A stretch of DNA of 64,000 nt, taken from assembly GCA_018857735.1 (NCBI GenBank), contig JABMCL010002510.1, forward strand, positions 1 through 64,000, given 5' to 3'. The stretch comes from Alviniconcha marisindica (lineage: Eukaryota > Mollusca > Gastropoda > Provannidae). Made by a program: the position numbers and the translations under genes. Positions within the stretch are counted from its first letter, which is position 1, and every line of letters begins with the position of its first letter. Below, piece after piece: positions 1 to 13,292 of this stretch. Below the pieces are notes generated by a model, which was not told the DNA's origin, ran no database searches, and was given only the letters and a program-made list of their open reading frames with translations.

Positions 1-2275
1 CGGAACGCAAAAGGATGCCCCAGAGGATTCCCCCGGGCGGAGGCCCCGAATGACGGATGTCGCCGAGACGGATGGCCCTGAGACGGATGGCCCCGAGACG
101 GAGGAAGGCCGAGACGGATGCCCCCGAGACGGAGGTCCCCGAGACGGATGGCCCTGAGACGGAGGTCCCCGAGACGGAGGAAGGCCGAGACGGAGGTCGC
201 CGAGACGGGAGGTGCGTTTCTTTGTTGTTCTTTCTTTGCTTTATTGAGAAATTGTGGAAGGCTTTAGTGGCTGGGACTGTGTGATTAGCTTTGAGTGGCG
301 TGCTTATGTAGCGCAGCGATGTGTCAGTGTGGTTGATGAGAGCAATGGCGTGTGTGGGTGTCGGTGGGTGCTTGGGTGTGTGTGTATTGGGGTGCGTGTG
401 GAGGAGGGGATGGTCGAAAGAGCCTGTTTTCTCGTGGGATGTATGTTTGATTATAGAATTGCATCCAGTCTCTTTGTGAAGTGATGATGAGTTGTAATGG
501 TGTTGTGGTTTGCTTGCTTTTGAAATAAGGAGTGTTTAGTTGCTTTGTTCGTGCTGCCCTGTGAGGGATGCTAAAGTGTATTTACTTGTCTTGAATTGAA
601 GGCTGTCCCCGAGACGGAAGACCGAGAGGGATGTCCCCGAGACGGATGGCACAGGCGGAAGGCACAGGCGGATGTCCGTGAGAGGGAAAGCCAAGACGGG
701 TGGGCCCTCCGTCGGAATGTCTTTCCATCTTGGGGATATCCGCCTGCGCCGTCGGTTTTGGCCTTCGCAGTCTCGAAGACGGACGTCCCCGAGACGGATG
801 GCGCCGAGACGGATGACCCTGAGACGGATGTCCCCGAGACGGATGGCCCTGAGACGGATGTCGCCGAGACGGATGGCCCTGAGACGGATGGCCCCGAGAC
901 GGAGGAAGGCCGAGACGGATGCCCCCGAGACGGAGGTCCCCGAGACGGATGGCCCTGAGACGGAGGTCCCCGAGACGGAGGAAGGCCGAGACGGAGGTCG
1001 CCGAGACGGGAGGTGCGTTTGTTTGTTTGTTCTTTCTTTGCTTTATTGAGAAATTGTGGAAGGCTTTAGTGGCTGGGACTGTGTGATTAGCTTTGAGTGG
1101 CGTGCTTATGTAGCGCAGCGATGTGTCAGTGTGGTTGATGATAGCAATGGCGTGTGTGGGTGTCGGTGGGTGCTTGGGTGTGTGTGTGTGGTGTGTGTAT
1201 GGGGGTGCGTGTAGAGGAGGGGATGGCCGAAAGAGCCTGTTTTCTCGTGGGATGTATGTTTGATTATACAATTGCATCCAGTGTCTTTGTGAAGTGATGA
1301 TGAGTTGTAATGGTGTTGTGGTTTGTTTGCTTTTGAAATAAGGAGTGTTTAGTTGCTTTGTTCGTGCTGTCCTGTGAGGGATGCTAAAGTGTATTTACTT
1401 GTCTTGAATTGAAGGCTGTCCCCGAGACGGATGGCGCCGAGACGGATGACCCTGAGACGGATGTCCCCCAGACGGATGGCCCTGAGACGGATGTCGCCGA
1501 GACGGATGGCCCTGAGACGGATGGCCCCGAGACGGAGGAAGGCCGAGACGGATGCCCCCGAGACGGATGGCGCCAAGACGGATGACCCTGAGACGGATGT
1601 CCCCGAGACGGATGGCCCTGAGACGGATGTCGCCGAGACGGATGGCCCTGAGACGGATGGCCCCGAGACGGAGGAAGGCCGAGACGGATGCCCCCGAGAC
1701 GGAGGTCCCCGAGACGGAAGACCGAGAGGGATGTCTCCGAGAGAGATGGCACAGATGGAAGGCACAGGCGGATGTCCCTGAGACGTAAAGCTAAGACGGA
1801 TGGGCCCTCCGTCTTAAAGTGTTTCCGTCTGAAGGATATCCGTTTGTGTCATTCGTCGGGGCCGTCACAGTCTCGGAGACTGACGTCCCCGAGACAGATG
1901 CCCCTGAGACGGATGCCCGTGAGACGGATGCCCCCGAGACGGATGGAACCGAGACGGATGCCCCCTGAGGCGGATGTCCCCGAGACGGATGGAGCCGAGA
2001 CGGATGCCCCCGAGACGGATGGAGTCGAGACGGATGCCCCTGAGACGGATGTACCCAAGACGGATGTAGCCGAGACGGATGCCCCTGAGACGGATGTCCC
2101 CGAGACGGAGGAAGGCGGAGACGGAGGAAGACCGAGATGGATGTCCCCTAGACGGGGGGGGTGTTTTTTAAACATTGTGGAAGGCTTTAGTGGGTGATAC
2201 TGTCTGATTAGCTTTGAATGCTGTGTATGGGTCCAGCGATGTGTGAGGCTGGTTGGTGATAGCAGTGGTGTTTGC

Positions 2276-2351
<76 letters not shown>

Positions 2352-3060
2352 TTTGGGTCGGGAGGGTGGGGTGGCGGAGTGCATGATGAGCATGTTTTTG
2401 GTGTGATTAACTTTTGATTATTGAATTGTTTCCCGTGTGTTGATGATGTTATTCTGAATTAAGGTTTTGTGGTTGTTTTTAGGTGTTTTTTAAGTAGTTA
2501 GTCACTTTGGTAGTTAGTGGATTTGCCCTGTGGTGGATGATAAAGTCGATTTACTTGACTTGAATTGAAGGATGGAGCGGAGACGGATGTCCCCGAGACG
2601 GAAGACCGAGAGGGATGTCTCCGAGAGAGATGGCACAGATGGAAGGCACAGGCGGATGTCCCTGAGACGTAAAGGTAAGACGGATGGGCCCTCCGTCTTA
2701 AAGTGTTTCCGTCTGAAGGATATCCGTTTGTGTCATTGGCCGGGGACGTTTGGCACAGACGGAAGGCACAGGCGGATGTCCTTGAGACGTAAAGCTAAGA
2801 CGGATGGGCCCTCCGTCTTAAAGTGTTTGCGTCTCTAGGATATCCGTTTGTGTCACTCTGCCTACTCTGCGTACTCTGCCTACTCTGCCTGTCGTCGCCC
2901 GTGTCGCTGCCCGTCATATCCGCCTGCCGTCTTCGACCGCCCGCCGTCACCGCCCGCTGTCGCCGCCCGCGTCGCCGCTCGTCATCTCCGCCTGCCGTCT
3001 CCGTCCGTCCGCCCGCTGTCGCCGGCGTGGAGTCTGCACAGAATTTGACTCCGGAGGATG
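1..3060. repeat. GC-rich higher-order satellite built on a 15-bp unit
   Basis: The basic unit is about 15 bp, GAGACGGATGNCCCC, varying in the last bases. Blocks of this unit alternate with a non-repetitive spacer of about 390 bp, which recurs at about 212-599, 1014-1413 and 2156-2571, giving a higher-order period near 800 bp. A second shared segment, containing GGGCCCTCCGTC, recurs near 690-790, 1800-1870, 2680-2740 and 2800-2860. Because 15 is a multiple of three, open frames of 100-230 codons appear on both strands, giving five-residue repeats such as PETDG. I regard these as by-products: every frame is simple sequence and no domain is visible. From about 2860 to 3050 the sequence becomes C/G-rich CCGCC-type repeats. 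Confidence 0.85.
2278..2349. repeat. (TG)n microsatellite
   Basis: Almost pure TG dinucleotide run of about 70 bp with one interruption, inside the third spacer of the satellite. Confidence 0.95.
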
Positions 3061-3314
3061 TGCGGAGAGCCTAGCACACTACCTTCACCCATCCACTTGG
3101 TGACCATGCTCGATCGTGTTTAACCTCGTGTTTCGAGAGAGAGTACTATTGCTCTGCGCCACTGACTTCTCTGACTACAGGTCTGTCTATTTGTTGGCAG
3201 ATGCGTGCACGCCGTAACAGCGATATGGAGGGGACGCAATACCGTCGATACCTTTTGATTTTTGAGAGTTGCGTCCCTTGTTGCTTGTAAACCAAATGTC
3301 ACATGACAGTCAAA

Positions 3315-3491
3315 ATGGCGTCGGGCACGAAGTTTGGAGGTGTACTATATTTCTTTCTCGTGGCAGTTGTGCTGGTTTCCTCTGCAAATTCGAAGTTGTG
3401 GCAGTTGAGCTGGTTTCCTCTGCAAATTCGAAATCTTCGATGCTACCACTGGTCATAGACACTTGGCCATGCACTAACGCTACGGAAAAGG
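3315..3491 (+). CDS. AGA: AGA first exon: signal peptide plus start of mature chain, frame broken
   Basis: The ATG at 3315 opens a typical signal peptide (MASGTKFGGVLYFFLVAVVL). The frame then runs to a stop near 3460. The conserved stretch LPLVIDTWP...NATEK lies in a different frame (3446-3491). The cause is visible: GTGGCAGTTG...AATTCGAA occurs at 3360 and again at 3398, a 38-bp direct duplication. Reading only one copy joins signal peptide and mature chain in one frame. The likely donor is GTCAGT after position 3491 (phase 1). Confidence 0.75.
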
Positions 3492-3932
3492 GTCAGTTTT
3501 AGACTTTTACACAGTGTCGTCTTAATGAAGTTAATTTTAGCCATGCAGCTACCTTTACTGCAACCTCACAGATAGATGACAGTCCTACCAAAACAACCCA
3601 CACAAAGACCTATGGTGTCAAACTCAAAGCTTCATCTTTTGGGGAATCTATTTTTTCAGGTACAAATATTAGTATTATGAAAAATTGCGTCACTGCAAAA
3701 ATGGAGGTAATTTTGTCGCTGCAAAGCTGATTTTGCCATTGCCTCTGTTTATTTGTTGTTGTTTTCTAACCTCAGTCTTACCAGTTTGTGCCTTACCAGT
3801 TCTCTATCTCTCTCTCTCACCTTCGTGCATCTGACCTCCATTTTCTTTCGGTTTCAGAATTGTGTGCCATACACTGATACAGTCTGTAGTGTTACTCTGT
3901 ATTCTCACTGTTGCATTCCTACAGCAGTGCAG

Positions 3933-4037
3933 TTTGCCAAAGAGATGGGCTTCTGGGTGGAGAGTCTTTCCACCAATGGCTCTGTGCAGATGTGGAAAGA
4001 CTGGAGAGCCAAGCACTGCCAGCCAAACTACAGAAAG
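3933..4037 (+). CDS. AGA: AGA internal exon (FAKEMGF...HCQPNY)
   Basis: Translates to FAKEMGFWVESLSTNGSVQM followed by WKDWRAKHCQPNYRK, which matches the end of the AGA alpha chain region. The acceptor is CAG at 3930-3932 or an upstream CAG in the same cluster; the donor is GTACAG at 4038. No exon for the region before it was found in the preceding intron. Confidence 0.75.
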
Positions 4038-4315
4038 GTACAGATCCACTTCATTGAACAGCCAAACCCACTGTAAAACCAATGTCTTTGAGATCCTGTA
4101 ATGCTGAAGACAGAATCATTCAGATCATGTACAACAACTGATTTTAGTTCTTTATGTTTCTTGTGTTTTTTAATAGCAAATTTTGGTCAAGGTGAAGTAA
4201 TTTTGCACAATTTGAATAAAGTACAATACACAGTTTGGATTAGTGTGCATTATATCCTACAGTTTGCTTAAATGTACAGTTAATTGGTGATCTTCAAAAG
4301 CAAGACTAGGACAGA

Positions 4316-4700
4316 TCTCAGCTTTCTCTCACCCTCTCTTTCTCTCTCTCTCTTCCTCCTGCCTCCCCCCCTTCTCTCTCTCTTGCTCTCTTACTTCACA
4401 TCATTCTCCTGGCCGTCTTTTTTAGATGCTACACCAGCATCTGTCCTACCATCTCCTCTCTCTTACCTCCTCTGACACCCCTGTCCCATTGCCCTCTCTC
4501 ACTTTCTGCTTCCTCACCCTCTCTTCCTCTCTCTTCTCTTTCCTTATTTTCATCCATTTCCGTCTAACCCCACCCCCACCCCCTCCCTCTCTAAAGTTTC
4601 TCCTTTCATTCATTTTTCTCTACCCCCCTCTTTCTCCCTCCCTCTATAAATTTCTGTCTTGCTCTCTCTTTCCATCTCTCTCCTGTGTGCATTTTTTATT
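4316..4700. repeat. C/T-rich polypyrimidine stretch
   Basis: About 385 bp in which the plus strand is nearly all C and T with CTCT and CCTCC motifs. It lies in the AGA intron where the exon with the catalytic threonine would be expected. Confidence 0.85.
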
Positions 4701-4770
4701 TTTTTATGCTGCACAAATTACACAGGTAGAAATATTATGCATTGTTGTCCTCTTTTTCAGATGAGTGAGT

Positions 4771-4857
4771 GGCTCACCAATTGATGGTGCTGGTGCCTAT
4801 GCGTCAAGTGGGTTAGGAGGTGCTGCTGCAACTGGTGATGGTGACATTATGACCCAG
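4771..4857 (+). CDS. AGA: AGA internal exon (GSPIDGAGAY...GDGDIM)
   Basis: Encodes GSPIDGAGAYASSGLGGAAA and TGDGDIMTQ, matching the glycine-rich substrate-binding region of AGA beta chain (GDSPIPGAGAY-type). An acceptor at 4766-4769 (GTGAG) or nearby is plausible; using the strongest upstream CAG would put a stop in frame. Donor GTAGCG follows 4857, phase 0. The exon that should carry the nucleophilic threonine just before this one is absent. Confidence 0.7.
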
Positions 4858-7228
4858 GTAGCGATTTCTGCTATGTCCAGTGCAATATTCTGTGGACAAA
4901 CATAGGTCACGGCAGTCCGAATCTTTCCCTTTAGTTTTCGCCACTGCCCGCTAGCAGCGACGGATGCTTAAAGATAAACAACGGGCGAGTGGCCGGCTGA
5001 CTATAACCCATGCTGACCCTAGAGACTAGTGCACACCTGCACTTCACACAGACCGAAGCGCGCTGTACACAGCGAGTGCCACGCGCTGACCTTGCTATGC
5101 TGCACACACAGTGGTGATAACACACTGCGGTCAGCGAGAGCGGTGAAGGGACAAAGCAGTAAAACTGGGGTGGTTGATTGCAAAGTATTTTACTCATTAA
5201 GGCTTGCAGCCAAAGGTTTTGTATCAAATGAGCTCTGTAGAGAAAAGAACAAAGTTTCTGTCGACACTAAACATGCCTTATAAAATAGCAAAACGCATGC
5301 CATACAAGGCGCACAAAAACAGCACAGAAATCACGGAGATTTGAGCATTCCCTCACCGACCTAATTTTTCCACGTTTTTCCCACGACGCTAAGTCACGCA
5401 AACGGATTTTTGCAAGCGTAATAATGTCATGTTCACAAACCTACATGCATCTACTTTAGTGACATCAAGCCAAAAGTCATGATTCACCTACCTTTCGCTT
5501 GTAGCGGGCCTCATTAATCACTCGACGAACAGTAATCCATTCACAAGCACATGCACTCCAAGCGCTTCAGACGCTACTCACAGTGCTTCTTTTTCTTAGG
5601 GAATGTGTACTAACAGTACTTAATTTGCTACAAGTCATATCAAACATGACGGTGATTTACAATATTTGCGGTACCTATTTTGTTTTTCCCCCCTAAATTT
5701 GTCACTGACTAGTTTGTTTTCACTGCCACAGTAAAAGGTACCATACATTTAAAATAAACACGAAAATAAAACTTGTTATACGGACATTCAAGTTCTGAAG
5801 CATATGCAACACTTTGTCATAATTGTGTGTGCTCCTAATTTGCAGCATGCAAAGCATACAGTTACGTTTTGTTTTTCTCTATAGATGGCATCAGCCCATG
5901 GAAGAGAGGTGCCATGTGCATGTTCTCTCACTAAGTTAACACTCTGAGCTGCTCCTCCTTGCTCCTCAGTCCCCAAACACATTTTTAGAGGCAGCTGATG
6001 ATTGATAGCACTTGAATGTTTATGGTCTGTATTTTCGACAATGTTTATTCCAAAAATCGATAGAATTTCGTCAAAATATTGAGTACAACGGGTCCCCTTA
6101 CTTCTGTTTCTATCCTTCTCACCTCTTTTCACACGTTCTCCACACAGTCTGCAAAGAGAATTCATTCTCCTTGTGTGTTCAGTTAATGAATGGTCAGTTG
6201 AGAAACCGCTCTCCATGATGGAAAAGGCACGCACACATACACTGACTAAGTCATTATATCACAGCTTACAGGACTGAATCACGAAAATGAATAACTGGCT
6301 TTAACAAAGAAGAGACTGAACTAATAAACACACCAACATTCATGCAGTCAAAAATCCGGGCTTTGCCACAGCATGCGATTGAAATTGCCACAAAATGCTG
6401 CAAGATCTGCAGGCACAAGTAATAAGAAAGAAGGCCCAGTTTCCACCGGTGCCAGATGCCACGCTGGAATGTCAGGCGTGACCTGGGGTCAAGCTGAGTG
6501 CAATGGGGGTGAGCCGGTCAACTAAAGAGTGGGAAATAGCTGAGACTGGACTGCCGTGAGGTGTAGACTGCCCTCTGCATTCCCAATCCCAGTGCAATTT
6601 TTTGTCCTACATATCAACATAGACTCTCCCCTGCCATCACAGTAGATGACCCCAGGAAAGAGGCTATCCCAGGGGAAGCTATTAGTATTACAGTCTCTGA
6701 GTCTGTTATGTACATCCCCTGGCTGGGTAAGACTTGCAGTGTTGCATTGTGACCATTTTCTTTTTCTAAAATCTAATCTGGCCCCAGTGGCCTCTAATCA
6801 GAGAGGTCACCAAATGTGTGCACATCTGCAGACAATTTGTTGGGGCTCTCTTGAAGTTCAACAAACATGTGGAGTCATTTCTGTTGATGAGGGTGTGCCG
6901 CGTTTTGCTGAACTAAGTTTTCCATATAATTTTATAAGGTAGCAGACTGTAGTCTACCATAGGTGCCTGAAGATACATGTTTGCCGATAACACAGGCAGT
7001 GCATCTAAAAGCCACATATGACACTATTTAGAGGCTTGGGCAAAGGTTTCATAGCCTGATGCTATTAATGTTGCCATTCATGGTCCATAATGTGTTTTTC
7101 TGCATTTTATATTTTTACAGTAGCTTGTAGTCAGTAATGCTCTTGTCACTTTGATATCTCATACTGGTACTTTTGCTTCATTTCTCCATCTTGAAAATGT
7201 ATTTACTCAGTTGTGTGCATTTCTGCAG

Positions 7229-7361
7229 TTTCCATGCAGTGACCTTGCTAGGTCAAGGCCTCAGTGTGACTAAAGCTGCAGAGGTTGCCATGGCACCCAT
7301 CGCCAGGGCCTGTCCCACTTTTAGTGGAGCCTTGATTGTGGCTGATGCTTTGGGCAATATG
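7229..7361 (+). CDS. AGA: AGA internal exon (AVTLLGQGL...DALGNM)
   Basis: The frame FHAVTLLGQGLSVTKAAEVA continuing to FSGALIVADALGNM matches the AGA segment that contains SYQAVEYM and FGAVICANV. Three possible acceptors (7210, 7228, 7239) all give phases that cannot join a phase-0 exon ending at 4857. The donor GTGAGT begins at 7362. Confidence 0.65.
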
Positions 7362-7460
7362 GTGAGTTCTCAGTCCTTATCTACTTCTTTCATTTTGGTA
7401 TATTTTCTCAGTTGTTTGATGGAAGGCTGTGGAGAGGCAGGTTTTCATTTAAACCTGTCA

Positions 7461-8078
7461 GGGGGGGGGGGGGGGGGGGGGGGGGAAATCAATACAATTA
7501 AACAATCTTGAATCAGTTAGTACCATTTTAATATTCACATCTGTACAGAAAATAAATGATTCAGTGGTTCAGCTGAAAGTACAACTGAAAGGTTCAAATG
7601 TTTGTGCAATTATACATATTTTCCTTCTTTTAAACTATTTTGATTTTGTCTTTGTGGGACAGTTTTGCTGGTTGATTGGTTTTGTTTGTTTTTGTTTTTG
7701 TCTCCTTCATAGTCTTTTGAGCTTCAGTCTTCCATTCTTTATCTTCTTCTTTTTTCTTGGGAGGGGGGGGGGGGGGGGGGGTAATCAATACAATTAAACA
7801 ATCTTGAATCAGTTAGTACCATTTTAATATTCACATCTGTACAGAAACTAAATGATTCAGTGGTTCAGCTGAAAGTACAACTGAAAGGTTCAAATGTTTG
7901 TGCAATTATACATATTTTCCTTCTTTTAAACTATTTTGATTTTGTCTTTGTGGGACAGTTTTGCTGGTTGATTGGTTTTGTTTGTTTTTGTTTTTGTCTC
8001 CTTCATAGTCTTTTGAGCTTCAGTCTTCCATTCTTTATCTTCTTCTTTTTTCTTGGGGGGGGGGGGGGGGGGGGGGGG
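7461..8078. repeat. 296-bp direct duplication bounded by poly-G tracts
   Basis: Two near-identical copies (about 7487-7782 and 7783-8078) in the last AGA intron. Each begins AATCAATACAATTAAAC and ends in a G run. The three G runs are 25 (7461-7485), 19 (7763-7781) and 24 (8055-8078) bases long. The equal spacing suggests an unequal exchange between G tracts, or an assembly duplication. Confidence 0.9.
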
Positions 8079-8223
8079 TAAAAATGAAGTCATCAGATCA
8101 AGGCTGAACATTTTCTTCTTTAAATAATAGTGGATTTTTTAGTTGTTTTGGATGTGATTATTTTGAATCCTTCTCCCAGTTCTACCAGTCACTGGATGCC
8201 GGTCCTGATGTGTTTGCATGCAG

Positions 8224-8318
8224 GTGCTGCATGCCATGATTTGAAGGATGGATTCCATTATTCAGTAGTCAACCCACAGCTAGGGAAGGTGACTGTTTAT
8301 TCAACCAAGTGTGCCTAG
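8224..8318 (+). CDS. AGA: AGA last exon (C-terminus)
   Basis: After the acceptor CAG at 8221-8223 the frame GAACHDLKDGFHYSVVNPQL continues to GKVTVYSTKCA and a TAG stop. It matches the AGA end (GAACNKL...). The first codon of this frame uses the G of the acceptor, so the exon is one base out of phase with the preceding exon, which ends exactly on ATG. That implies an indel or an unseen splice choice. Confidence 0.7.
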
Positions 8319-8521
8319 TCCTCATCTGTGATACCAAACCTGCTTCAACCAGTGTCCCTGTGTGGGCATCCCTGCTACTAACATTGTAATGTGCACATCT
8401 CTGTTTTCCTTGTTGCTTTTAAGTTGCGTCAGTATAACCATGCAAGTATTGGTCCGTAATGATGAATATTTGTCAGGCTGTCTGTGGCACCATCCATTGC
8501 CAGTAACATCCAAGGAGGCAG

Positions 8522-8862
8522 TCAGGAAATTCCTGGAACATTTTATATGCCATTTTAGGTCACAAATATGACCAGAATCGTCCAAACAGGGTCATACGAA
8601 GCGAATAAATCCCCCTTTTTAAAAAAGAAAGAAAGTGAGTTTTATAATATTTGTGTCCTTCAGTGTAAGCTTCTGGAGTGCTGATGGTGGCAACTGAACA
8701 ATCAGATGTGTACTGAGAACATGCCCATTTACATACTGTGATCAAAATCACTCTTGTTGCATATGTTGGCTTCATTCGCTAGATTTGACCCTGTTTGAGT
8801 GATTCTGATGATATTTCTGGCCCAAAATGGTGCTTAAAATGTTCCAGGAATTTCCAACCATC
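8522..8862. mobile_element. Foldback (inverted-repeat) element downstream of AGA
   Basis: Arms at about 8522-8606 and 8757-8862 are inverted copies. Both contain AAATTCCTGGAACATTTTA (the right arm in reverse complement), a CAAACAGGGTCA block, and AGCGAAT. The arms are about 75-80% identical by eye, with a loop of about 150 bp. An AATAAA at 8604-8609 lies at the end of the left arm and could serve as the AGA polyadenylation signal. No transposase is present, so this is a MITE-like element. Confidence 0.75.
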
Positions 8863-11149
<2,287 letters not shown>

Positions 11150-11437
11150 GCGTGTGGCAGACTGCTGTGTCCTGGGAACCAGCCTGATTGCTGACTGCCA
11201 TGGGAACCAGCCTGACTAGGGGAAGCTGTGGGATCAGGCTGAGTGTGGCAGACTGCTGATTTTATCATGGGAACCAGCCTGACTGCCAGCTTTGCCATAG
11301 GAACCAGCCTGACTGCTGACTTTGCCATGGGAACCAGCCTGACTGTCGACTTTGCCATGGGAACCAGCCTGACTGCCAACTTTGCCATGGGAACCAGTCT
11401 GACTGCTGAATTTGCCATGGGAACCAGCCTGATCTTT
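11150..11437. repeat. 30-bp minisatellite
   Basis: Unit GGGAACCAGCCTGACTGCTG plus ACTTTGCCAT, repeated about eight times with substitutions. A partial copy of the left flank (GGGGAAGCTGTGGGATCAGG) occurs twice at 11128 and 11219. Frames are open on both strands because 30 is divisible by three. Confidence 0.9.
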
Positions 11438-12308
11438 TAGCATGGCAAATGAAATGCAGAATAAGAAGAACATGCTTCAGTACACATGCGCAAGATGGGA
11501 AGCCAGATGTGTAAGCAGAAAGACACAATCACAGCTAGGCTAAAAAGCTGGTGATCATTATGTTGACACAAGTAGATAACCATTAGATTCAGGAAGATTT
11601 TTAGACAATAAAAAATTGCCTCCCCCCCTTCCCCCCTCCAAACTTTGCAGTGTGGTTGATCATATCCTCAGAATAAATCATATCCTCAGAACAACAGCCT
11701 TAAAGAGGCAGGAAACAAAGACACAAGTTGGCCTGAAGATGCGCAAATATTTCTGTTTGCATGTTTTGTATGGCTGTTCTATCAGTATTTATGCAACACA
11801 AGTACTTTTTCCTTCAGATTTGTGTTCTTCAGGGTGCTGCCATGCTGGTTAACTCTCTACCAATGAGAGCAAATAAAGGCCAACTCATGACATAACATAC
11901 ATATGATATCTACCATACATGCTGACCTTACTCATGATGTTGCAAACAAGGTCACAAACACAACCTGTCAATGCTCAGAGTTTTAACAAACAAGACCACA
12001 AATGAACACACACACAAGGAAGAAGTAAAAAAGGATGTGTGCCTGTTTTTGCCATTCCATTCCACCTCTTTGCTTGTGGTGCTCTTTAAAGGAGCTCACC
12101 CACATCGCACAAGCATTCAAAGCTAATATAATTTAAGCTGGCCTTTGAGTTTTACACTGTACATCTTTAGTCGTGTACACCTGTAACACTGGAGATCAAA
12201 GGCTATCAGTTTAGTTTACCTAATACCAGTTTGCCAACTTTTGAAAATACAATGGTGTGCCACTTTGCCAACTTTTTGAGTGTGTGGCAGGTTCATAGTT
12301 GGAGTGAT

Positions 12309-12373
<65 letters not shown>

Positions 12374-13261
12374 AAGTTAGTTACTTCTTAGATTTTAACC
12401 TCATGTCAACCACACAGGGTCACACCAGGCTGCACAGACATTATTTTAAACTACACACTTTTGGAACCACACCAGGGTGAAAAAGGTCATGAAATCACAG
12501 CAAAAATACTAGCTCACAGTTTTGGAGAGATGGGTGTAGTTTACTACACTTTCAAATACTTCCATCACTTTAAGAACCATACCATACTCACAGATATGTA
12601 TACATCTGTAAAAACCATGTATGCAATCTTAAAAGAACTAGTCTTCTAATTCTCGAAGGTGCGTGCATGAGTGTGTGAGTTAAACTTTTATTTCTCTTGT
12701 TTTAGATGTAGGACAAAAAAAAAAGTATTTTGTAACCTTAATGCATCTACAAGTGTGTGTGTGCATGCAGGTGTGTGCACATGTGGGCACATGAGTATGT
12801 GTTTGTGTTGAACCTTTATTTCACTTTGTCTTTGACATAGGACTGTATCTTATTAATTTTAATGTAATGTGTGTGTGCGTGTGTGTGTGTTTCGTTGCGG
12901 ATGGGTGTATATTTCTAATTATGTTAGTTGATGCATGTCACACTGTCAATTGCTTATGTTTGTATATTTATTATTACCACACTTACTTGCTGTCAAGTTT
13001 GGTGAATAAACAGTCTGAATCTGAAACCTTGCTCTGTACCCAAAGAACAGTTTTTCTCCAACAGGTAGAAGTGATAAAAATAAAAACAAACAATTAAGAA
13101 ATTTGCTTTAAAATGCTTGGCTGAATTTTCTCTTGCAAGTAGGAAAACAGTGTCAAGTCTATCACTCTCAAACTGATATACATATAAAATCAGTTTACTG
13201 AGAAACGTTCCAAGAAGATCTTTTTTTAAACATAATGTGGTGTTGCTGTTGTTTTTATTTA

Positions 13262-13292
<31 letters not shown>

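Larger units (their letters stand above)
3315..8318 (+). pseudogene. AGA: Aspartylglucosaminidase gene, disrupted or incompletely assembled
   Basis: AGA is a lysosomal N-terminal-nucleophile hydrolase that cleaves the GlcNAc-asparagine bond during glycoprotein breakdown. The precursor is made active by self-cleavage before a threonine in an HDTIG-type motif. Five segments here match the family in order: a signal peptide with LPLVIDTWP, the QFAKEMGF...HCQPNY segment, the SPIDGAGAY...AATGDGDIM segment, a segment ending in the region before GAAC, and the C-terminal exon. What is missing is as clear. No exon encodes the early region with GFGGSPDE-type sequence, and nothing between 4037 and 4771 encodes the HDTIG threonine or the following substrate loop. 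A 38-bp duplication shifts the frame in exon 1, and the phases of the last three segments do not join. Either this copy is a decayed pseudogene or the assembly lost pieces and contains indels. Identity of the family is secure; functionality is doubtful. Confidence 0.8.

Noticed and set aside
596..958. Open frame rich in PETDG repeats as a protein gene
   Set aside because: It lies wholly in the 15-bp satellite, several frames on both strands are equally open, and no domain or splice context is present.
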